10,991 nucleotides of DNA, from the NCBI GenBank assembly GCA_050743385.1, contig JBOGFJ010000277.1, forward strand, positions 1 through 10,991. The letters run 5' to 3'. The notes beneath the pieces are model-generated. The model searched no databases. It had not been told where the DNA came from and saw only the letters and a program-made list of their open reading frames with translations. Source of the DNA: JACDBD01 sp050743385. GTDB lineage: Bacteria > Actinomycetota > Acidimicrobiia > IMCC26256 > JACDBD01. Below are positions 6,129 through 10,991 of this stretch, piece by piece (positions within the stretch are counted from its first letter, which is position 1; every line of letters begins with the position of its first letter). Both the position numbers and the translations under genes were made by a program.

Positions 6129-6941
6129 CTACGAGGGTGAGGTTCCCTTCTCGGCCGGCTTGGCCTCGGCGGGCTTCGCTTCGGGCGCGGGCTCCGGGGC
6201 CGCCTGCTCGGCTTCGGGTGTGGCGAGGCCGAGCTCCGAGCGCAGTTCGCTGAGACGCGCCTGGGCCTCTGCGCTCATCTGGGCCTGCTCGACCTCGAGC
6301 ATCCTGGTCTCGACCGTCGTGCCGGTGAGGTCGGACATACCCTGGGCCTTGGCGAGGCGCCGTTCGATCTTGTCGCGCACCTGCTCGAACGTCGGCACGT
6401 CCTCGCCGATCGTGGCGTTGAGCGTTGCCATCGCCTTGTTCATCTGCTCCTGCATCTTCGCCTGGTCGAGCTGGCTGAGGAGCTTCTCGCGCTCGGTGAG
6501 CTTCTTCTGGAGCGTCGCCGAGTTCTGGGCGACCGCCTGCTTGGCCTTGTCGGCTGCCTGGGTGGTGTCGAGGAGCTGCTGCTTGAGGTCGGCGACCTCG
6601 TTCTCGAGCTGGATGAGCCGGTTGGCGAACTGCTCGGCGGCGGTGTTGTAGTCGGACGCCTTCTCGGCCTTCCCGCCCTTGTTGGCCTCGTCGGCGAGGA
6701 GGAGCGCCTGGCGCGCCGACGCGTTGGCCTTCTCGAAGTCTTCGACGGCGCGGTCGAGGCGCATCTGCGTCTGCTTCTGGTTGGCGATGACGTTGGCGGC
6801 CTGCTCGGTGAGACGGCGGTGCTGCTCATGCGCCTCCTGGATCGCCTGCTCCAGCTGGACCTTGGGGTCGGCCGACTCCTCGAGCTTCCCCGAGACCTTG
6901 GCGACCATGTATTTCCACCATCTGCGCAGCGCCTTGAGCAT
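6129..6941 (-). CDS. pspA: PspA/IM30 family membrane-remodelling protein
   Basis: PspA proteins are ESCRT-III-like coiled-coil proteins that bind the inner face of the cytoplasmic membrane and repair or stabilise it under stress. The 270 residues start with a basic, Trp-rich amphipathic helix (LKALRRWWKYMVAKVSGKLEE), followed by ESADPKVQLEQAIQEAHEQ, the usual helix-1/helix-2 junction. Almost unbroken Ala/Gln/Glu/Lys-rich coiled coil runs to about residue 240. The final ~30 residues are an Ala-Pro-Glu-Lys tail (EPAPEAKPAEAKPAEK) not found in E. coli PspA (222 aa). The open frame continues far upstream of 6941, but this ATG gives the proper N-terminus and lies 10 bases after the preceding stop. 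It is the last gene of the - strand operon. No PspF or PspBC is seen nearby. Confidence 0.92.
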   Translation of the reverse strand: MLKALRRWWKYMVAKVSGKLEESADPKVQLEQAIQEAHEQHRRLTEQAANVIANQKQTQMRLDRAVEDFEKANASARQALLLADEANKGGKAEKASDYNTAAEQFANRLIQLENEVADLKQQLLDTTQAADKAKQAVAQNSATLQKKLTEREKLLSQLDQAKMQEQMNKAMATLNATIGEDVPTFEQVRDKIERRLAKAQGMSDLTGTTVETRMLEVEQAQMSAEAQARLSELRSELGLATPEAEQAAPEPAPEAKPAEAKPAEKGTSPS

Positions 6942-6951
6942 GCTCAGAAGC

Positions 6952-7821
6952 CTACGCCGTGCCGGCCGGGGGCGTACCTCCCCCGCCGGCTGCTCGGGGC
7001 TGGCCGCGACCGGCGGCGCCGGCCTCGTCGAGCGCGACCCGCAGCGACTCCATCTCGCCGACCAGGTCCTCGACGTCGCCGCCGAGGCCACCCAGCTCGG
7101 CGACGTCCTCCGCCCGCAGCGACAGCTCCACCGCCCGCGCCACCGCCTCGTCGAGACGGGCATCGAGGAGGCTGAGCCGGTTGCGCGCGTCCTGGGCAAC
7201 CACGCCGAGACGGCGCGCCGAGGCTACCTGCGCTTCCAGCGCCTCCATCGTCTGCACGACGTTGGCGTCGACGCCGGCGGCCTCGGCGGCGGCGGCGATC
7301 CCCGCGCCCGTCTCCTCGGCGCGCCACAACTCGGGTTGCAGGGGCTCGGGCAGCGAGTGGATCAGGCCGGCGAGCTGGCGCTCCGCCGAGGTGGCGTCGA
7401 CCGCGCTCAAGCCGCCCTCCAGCGCCGCGCCCCGCCGGGCGATCCGGTAGCACTCGCGCACGCCCGCCTCGATGCGGGCGCCGATCTCGTGCAGGCGGTC
7501 GCGCAGCGGCCCGGCAGCGGCAGTTGCCACCGCGCCCCGGTACCGCTTCTGGGCGTCGAGCGCCTCGCGGACGAAGTGGCGCCACGGCTCGGGGAGTCCG
7601 GCGAGCTCGATGCGCTCGGCGCGGGGTTTGCGGGGCAGGCCGACGGCGACCCGCACGCCGTATGCGGCGGCGCCGATACCGGCGGCGGCGAGCAACGGGA
7701 GCCCGCCCAGAATCGCCGCCGCCGCGCCCACGCCCGCGAGGAGGATCGCCGACGGAGCCGTGATCGCCTGCGCCGTCGTCCGGTTCTTCAGGTGCTCGGG
7801 TAGGCGATCGACCAGACCCAT
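6952..7821 (-). CDS. Uncharacterised membrane-hairpin protein with a long helical region, cotranscribed with pspA
   Basis: I do not recognise this 289-residue protein. Residues 1-21 are soluble and amphipathic. Residues ~22-61 are hydrophobic with Gly/Pro breaks (SAILLAGVGAAAAILGG and LPLLAAAGIGAAAYGVRVAVG), probably two short membrane helices forming a hairpin so that both ends are cytoplasmic. Residues ~70-265 are charged and Ala/Leu/Glu-rich with heptad-like spacing (MEALEAQVASARRLGVVAQDARNR and onward), probably helical bundles or coiled coil. The end is Gly/Pro-rich. A membrane hairpin followed by coiled coil recalls XpaC-type proteins encoded near TelA, but that is resemblance in layout only. 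The ATG at 7821 is five bases after the VWA gene and the stop is 10 bases before pspA, so a partner role for PspA at the membrane is a reasonable inference. Confidence 0.85.
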   Translation of the reverse strand: MGLVDRLPEHLKNRTTAQAITAPSAILLAGVGAAAAILGGLPLLAAAGIGAAAYGVRVAVGLPRKPRAERIELAGLPEPWRHFVREALDAQKRYRGAVATAAAGPLRDRLHEIGARIEAGVRECYRIARRGAALEGGLSAVDATSAERQLAGLIHSLPEPLQPELWRAEETGAGIAAAAEAAGVDANVVQTMEALEAQVASARRLGVVAQDARNRLSLLDARLDEAVARAVELSLRAEDVAELGGLGGDVEDLVGEMESLRVALDEAGAAGRGQPRAAGGGGTPPAGTA

Positions 7822-7826
7822 ACGCC

Positions 7827-9638
7827 TCAGAAGTTACTCACCACTGCCACGAAGACCCTCTCGATCGTGGTCGGGTCGGCGGCGTCGTAGGTGGCGGCGT
7901 TGGTCGCCTCGGCGATGCGTTCGAGTGTGCCCAGGTCGGCGTCGGCGCCGTACGCGATCGGGAACACCCGCACCGGCCGGCTCGACGTGCCCTCGTTCTG
8001 GCCCCGCAGGAACTGGACGAGACCGTCGAGGTCGGTGTTGCGGTCGTCCTCGTTGCGCCCGTCCGACAGCAGCACGACCGCGTTGATGCGTTGGGCGTCG
8101 AACGCGTCCTCCATGTCGCGGTACGAATCCTCCGTCACCGTGTAGAGCGGTGTGCCCTGCGTCGGCACGAGGTCACGAATGCGCGACGCCAGCACCTCGC
8201 GGTTCTGGCCGATCGGCCCGATCTCCACGACGTCGACGTAGTCGGTCGGCTCCGTCGCGCTGATCTCGGTGGAGAAGATGCGCAGGCCCACCTCGTCCTC
8301 GGGCTTGAACTGGTCGAGCGCCGAGATCGCCGCCCGCTTGGCGAGATCGAGCTTGGTCTCGCCCGTCGTCTCGTCGCCCGGGTCGCCCATCGAGCCCGAC
8401 ACGTCGATGACGAGCATCACGCGCGCGCCCTTGCGCGTCTCACCCCACTTGTCGATGAGCCCGACGAGCACGGCCGGGTCGGGCACCTCGAGCGTGGTCT
8501 GCGGCTGGTTCGGGTCGAGTCCGTTCCTCCGGTTGATCGGGTTGTCGACCGCGACCGAGGGGTTGCCGGGTCGGAAGCCGAACTCGAGCACCCGCCGCTG
8601 GTTCTCGGGCTCGAGCACGAACTCCTGGAACTCCGCCGCCGCCCGCCGTTCGTCGTCGGTGACCCAGTCGGAGTCGAGCACGATGAACGGATTGTCGGAG
8701 AAGAGCGTCCCCTCCTCGGGGTAGATCGCGACCAGCGGGATGCGGGGCTTCCGCGGCTGCTCACCGGGGTCGAGGATCCCGTCCGGGTTGCCGTTGTTGT
8801 AGTCGATCACCGACTTCTCCTCGACGGCCACCGCGGACACGTAGGTGAGCCCGGTGCCACGCACGTCGGCGCGGTACAGGTTGTTGAGGAACGTGTTGGT
8901 GATGTCGCCGTAATGCACGACCGACGACTCGACCCCGCGGGCGAACTGGTCGACCTCCGGGCGGTTCAGGTCCTCGAGGGTCAGGTCGCCGGTCTTGCCC
9001 GCGGCGGCGTAGTACTGCGCGACCGTGGCGTGCAGAGCGCTGGTGGAGAAGTTGGGGTTGGTCTTGCCGAGGCGGAACGGCCCCCACTCGGGATGCCCGA
9101 ACGCACCCCATCCCGCGGGGTCGCGGGCGAGGGCGAGGATGTCGGCGTATCCGATCGGGTTCTCGGGATAGCCGAGCGCGCTGGCCATCGGCTCGGGCAT
9201 CGCGATCACGAGCGGCGTGAGCATGAACGGCTCGCCCTGGGGCGCGACGGGGTCCTCCCCCAGGTCGGCCTTGCGCTGGTTGACCACTCCGCCCCACGCG
9301 CTCGACGCCGGCGACCAGATGACCGGTCGGGGGCCGTTGACGTCGGGGTCGGGCCAGTCGTCGGCGATGAGGGTGGCGCCCGCGCCCGACGACATGCGCT
9401 GCACCCGCACGAAGATGCAGTCGTCGTCGAGCTCGGCCCGGTCAGAGTCGTTGAAGGTGTTGGCCAGGTCGGTGAGGAGGTCGAGCTTCTCCGGCGAGAC
9501 CGCCATGTCGACCGGGATGCAGTCGCCCGGGTCTTCGAGCCCGTTGCCGGCGTCGTCGCTGTCGCTGCTCACGCTGCACGCGGCGACGGTGAACGCGAGC
9601 ACCAGCGCGATCGCGACGCCCCTGCCCGGGCCGCTCAT
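7827..9638 (-). CDS. Lipoprotein with a solute-binding domain fused to a von Willebrand A domain
   Basis: The 603-residue precursor has a lipoprotein signal peptide with lipobox VAAC and the acylated cysteine at C21, so it is tethered outside the cytoplasmic membrane. Residues ~35-380 resemble a type-2 periplasmic binding domain: an IWSPASSAWGG segment, TPLVIAMPEPMA, and LGKTNPNFSTSAL, the TNP-x-x-S ligand-loop pattern of such proteins. Residues ~405-600 are a VWA domain with a complete metal site: D412-x-S414-x-S416, T496 in QGTPLY and D526 in LLSDGRN. Residues 282-293 (NGNPDGILDPGE) look like a single EF-hand-type calcium loop. The ATG at 9638 overlaps the preceding stop as ATGA. A binding domain plus VWA without a permease suggests sensing or adhesion of a ligand or partner, not uptake. 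Confidence 0.93.
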   Translation of the reverse strand: MSGPGRGVAIALVLAFTVAACSVSSDSDDAGNGLEDPGDCIPVDMAVSPEKLDLLTDLANTFNDSDRAELDDDCIFVRVQRMSSGAGATLIADDWPDPDVNGPRPVIWSPASSAWGGVVNQRKADLGEDPVAPQGEPFMLTPLVIAMPEPMASALGYPENPIGYADILALARDPAGWGAFGHPEWGPFRLGKTNPNFSTSALHATVAQYYAAAGKTGDLTLEDLNRPEVDQFARGVESSVVHYGDITNTFLNNLYRADVRGTGLTYVSAVAVEEKSVIDYNNGNPDGILDPGEQPRKPRIPLVAIYPEEGTLFSDNPFIVLDSDWVTDDERRAAAEFQEFVLEPENQRRVLEFGFRPGNPSVAVDNPINRRNGLDPNQPQTTLEVPDPAVLVGLIDKWGETRKGARVMLVIDVSGSMGDPGDETTGETKLDLAKRAAISALDQFKPEDEVGLRIFSTEISATEPTDYVDVVEIGPIGQNREVLASRIRDLVPTQGTPLYTVTEDSYRDMEDAFDAQRINAVVLLSDGRNEDDRNTDLDGLVQFLRGQNEGTSSRPVRVFPIAYGADADLGTLERIAEATNAATYDAADPTTIERVFVAVVSNF

Positions 9639-10681
9639 CGAGCGATCCGGCTCCAGGCGCCTTGCAGCGCCACGTACACGCCCGGGTCGGAGGGGAGGTT
9701 GGCAGCGTCCGGGATCGGGAGGTCGCGGTCGAGCCCGGGCCCGGGCGGTTCTCCCTCCACCCGCCAGCCGTCGCCCGCGAGCGCATCGAGCGCGGTGCCG
9801 CCGGTGGCGATTCCCTCGACGTCTCGGTCGCGGTCGTCGGTCGCGGCGAGCGCGAGGACGACGTCGGCGGTGGCCACCGGCTCAGGGTAGAGCAGCGTGA
9901 ATGCCCTCCGGCGGTCGCGCGACGCGTCCGCCAACGCCGGGCCGGCTTCCGCCTCGGTCGTGCCGACGGCGTCGTACACCGCGGCCGGGAACTTGCCCAG
10001 CATCTCCTCGAACGGTGCCGGCGAGGGCTCCGCGGAGTCCTCCAGCCGCGTGAGCCAGCGGGTGAAGTCGTCGGTCTCGATGTCGGCGAGGAAGAAGTCC
10101 GTCCTTCCGTCGAAGAACTCACTCGTTGCCTGCGCGAGCACGAGGAGCCCGGTCGCGCTGACGGTCGGGTTGGTGTGCGCGGCCTTCACCGTTCCGGGGA
10201 ACGGCGCGCCGAGATCGCCCCAGGCCGTCCCGGCGACGTCGCCCAAGCACGGCCACGCGACCGGTCCGGCGCACACGCCGCGCAACACGTCCTGCCGGTC
10301 GTGCCGCATCGCGACGACGAGCGGCGAGCGCGCGAGAACCTCGCCGTCCGCGGCGAGGACGGGTCGGAGCTGGTCGCGCTCGCGCGTGGTGTTGACGATG
10401 CCGGGCCACGGCTCGGGGACGAGCCAGCCGTCGAACCCGGGGTCGTCGGTGTCGGCATCGGGCAGGCCGATCAGGCGCGCTGCGGTCGTGCCGGCCGGCT
10501 CGATCGTGATCTCGAGCCCACCGACACTCTCGTCGAGGTCGAGGCAGGCGGCCTCCAGCTCGGTGGCGCACACCAGGCGCGCGGCACCGTCGCCGTTGCT
10601 GTCTTCGTCGATCCGGGCCCGGATCACGAGAGCCGCCACGACGATGACGATCGCCGCGACCAGCGCCACCACGCGTGTCAC
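9635..10681 (-). CDS. Membrane-anchored solute-binding-like protein, distant paralogue of the downstream VWA lipoprotein
   Basis: This is a 348-residue protein. Residues 4-20 (VVALVAAIVIVVAALVI) form an uncleaved-looking signal anchor with no lipobox, placing the rest outside the membrane. The body parallels the binding domain of the next gene: RSPLVVAMRHD against TPLVIAMPEP, AWGDLGAPF, KAAHTNPTVSATGLL against LGKTNPNFSTSAL, and FTLLYPEPV against LVAIYPEEG. It has no VWA domain. Four cysteines (in LVCATELEAACLD and GVCAGPVAWPCLG) may form disulfides. The start is a GTG at 10681 with no Shine-Dalgarno but a -10-like TAACGT six bases upstream, suggesting a leaderless message. It is the first gene of the operon and overlaps the VWA gene by four bases. 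The ligand is unknown. Confidence 0.85.
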   Translation of the reverse strand: MTRVVALVAAIVIVVAALVIRARIDEDSNGDGAARLVCATELEAACLDLDESVGGLEITIEPAGTTAARLIGLPDADTDDPGFDGWLVPEPWPGIVNTTRERDQLRPVLAADGEVLARSPLVVAMRHDRQDVLRGVCAGPVAWPCLGDVAGTAWGDLGAPFPGTVKAAHTNPTVSATGLLVLAQATSEFFDGRTDFFLADIETDDFTRWLTRLEDSAEPSPAPFEEMLGKFPAAVYDAVGTTEAEAGPALADASRDRRRAFTLLYPEPVATADVVLALAATDDRDRDVEGIATGGTALDALAGDGWRVEGEPPGPGLDRDLPIPDAANLPSDPGVYVALQGAWSRIAR

Positions 10682-10687
10682 GGCCGA

Positions 10688-10693
10688 ACGTTA
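10688..10693 (-). promoter_or_regulatory. Putative -10 promoter element of the PspA operon
   Basis: On the - strand TAACGT lies six bases before the GTG start at 10681, the same arrangement as TAACCT before folD. It would make the operon message leaderless. The GG that precedes the other elements is missing here (ACTAACGT) and no good -35 is visible, so this is tentative. Confidence 0.35.
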
Positions 10694-10732
10694 GTGATGG
10701 GCAGCCGGAAAGGCCTGCCACCCGCACGAAAC

Positions 10733-10791
10733 GGGGCCGGGTTCCCCGGCCCCCGGGCTGTCAGCTGCGTGCGGAGCGGCGAGCGCGACCA
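10733..10791 (+). repeat. Family-1 palindromic element, unit A upstream of the PspA operon
   Basis: GGGGCCGGG (10733-10741) pairs with CCCGGCCCC (10745-10753) around loop TTC. The core CCGGG-TTC-CCCGG differs from the icd and ogt copies only in the loop. A tail from 10766 (GCGTGCGGAGCGGCGAGC and onward, ending GACCA at 10791) shares 21 consecutive bases with unit B at 10856-10876. Confidence 0.65.
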
Positions 10792-10822
10792 GAAGGGAGG
10801 AGGAGTTGCCATCGCGCGATGA

Positions 10823-10890
10823 GGGGTCGGGCTTTGCCCGACCCCGTCGGCCAGGTGCGTGCGGAGCGGCGAGCGCAGCGAGCGCGACCA
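10823..10890 (+). repeat. Family-1 palindromic element, unit B upstream of the PspA operon
   Basis: GGGGTCGGGC (10823-10832) pairs perfectly with GCCCGACCCC (10836-10845) around a TTT loop. The tail at 10856-10890 repeats that of unit A but has nine extra bases (AGCGAGCGC, 10877-10885), a small tandem duplication, before GACCA. A perfect palindrome ATCGCGCGAT (10811-10820) sits between the two units. The tail ends directly against the stop codon of the next gene. Confidence 0.65.
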
Positions 10891-10991
10891 TCAGGGTGGG
10901 ATGTCGGCGGCGACGAGCGTCGTGAGCTGCTCGTCGGTGGGGTTCTGCATCTCGACGATGCGGGTCGCCTGCCGGGCGATGGCGGCCTCGA
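10891..10991 (-). CDS. C-terminal end of an unidentified protein (partial)
   Basis: On the - strand the frame is open from the right edge to a TGA at 10891-10893, giving 32 residues that end IVEMQNPTDEQLTTLVAADIPP. Composition is balanced and unlike a shadow frame, with a helical stretch EAAIARQATRIVEMQ. I do not recognise the family. It lies upstream of the PspA operon on the same strand, separated by about 209 bases that hold two repeat units and a possible promoter, so it need not share the transcript. Confidence 0.5.
   Translation of the reverse strand, partial: EAAIARQATRIVEMQNPTDEQLTTLVAADIPP

Noticed and set aside
6942..7199. N-terminal extension of PspA to 7199
   Set aside because: The added residues are Arg/Ser/Pro-rich shadow of the preceding gene. 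The ATG at 6941 gives the standard amphipathic N-terminal helix.
8091..9890. A 599-codon open frame on the + strand opposite the VWA lipoprotein gene
   Set aside because: The product is Arg/His/Val/Gly-rich with no domain, and it mirrors the codon bias of the real gene on the other strand, which has a lipobox and a full MIDAS motif.
9662..10822. A 386-codon + strand open frame opposite the solute-binding-like gene
   Set aside because: Low-complexity Arg/Gly/Val composition; the opposite strand encodes a protein with a signal anchor and blocks shared with its neighbour.
10691..10891. A 66-codon - strand frame beginning ATG at 10891, with repeated VALAAPHA peptides
   Set aside because: It is the translation of the two palindromic repeat tails and hairpins. 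The peptide repeats only reflect the DNA repeats.
10891..10991. Assignment of the right-edge fragment to TelA or a second VWA protein
   Set aside because: Those families would suit the neighbourhood, but the 32 visible residues show no motif of either.

Overview
The window is very GC-rich DNA with a strong G/C third-position bias, GTG and TTG starts, and tightly packed genes. This fits a high-GC actinobacterium. The mix of folD, an E. coli-type NADP isocitrate dehydrogenase, a type-2 malate dehydrogenase and a PspA operon is compatible with the Acidimicrobiia, but that placement is inference and no rRNA or marker gene is present to test it.

Left half, + strand (1-6111). The window opens in the C-terminal end of a Pro/Thr-rich, Ig-like surface protein. 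It is followed by folD (one-carbon metabolism), a 77-residue zinc-ribbon membrane protein, icd (isocitrate dehydrogenase), a protein with a C-terminal J-domain, and mdh (malate dehydrogenase). Stop/start overlaps (GTGA, TTGA) then link mdh to a DNA-alkylation repair methyltransferase (ogt) and a TMEM175-type potassium-channel protein. Four + strand genes or gene groups are preceded by a similar GGTAnnnT motif that looks like a -10 element. For folD it sits so close to the GTG that the transcript would be leaderless.

Right half, - strand (6129-10681). A compact four-gene operon converges on the TMEM175 gene. In transcription order it encodes a membrane-anchored solute-binding-like protein, a lipoprotein fusing a solute-binding domain to a von Willebrand A domain, a membrane-hairpin protein with a long helical region, and PspA (bacterial ESCRT-III-like). 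The junctions are a 4-nt overlap, 5 nt and 10 nt. No ABC permease or ATPase accompanies the binding proteins, so an envelope-sensing or membrane-maintenance role is more likely than transport. This is the most interesting system in the window. The last 101 bases are the C-terminus of another - strand gene that I cannot identify.

Repeats. Two families of small palindromic elements are scattered here. Family 1 is a GC hairpin (core CCGGG-loop-CCCGG in three copies) followed by GCGAGCG-type tails. It occurs upstream of icd, where its tail supplies the Shine-Dalgarno sequence, inside the ogt coding sequence as an in-frame insertion, and twice before the PspA operon. Family 2 is a long hairpin sharing the 12-mer GTCAGAAACGCG; its two copies flank icd in opposite orientations and their stems covary. 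There is no gene-free stretch longer than 300 bases, and I see no tRNA, rRNA, CRISPR array, IS element or transposase.
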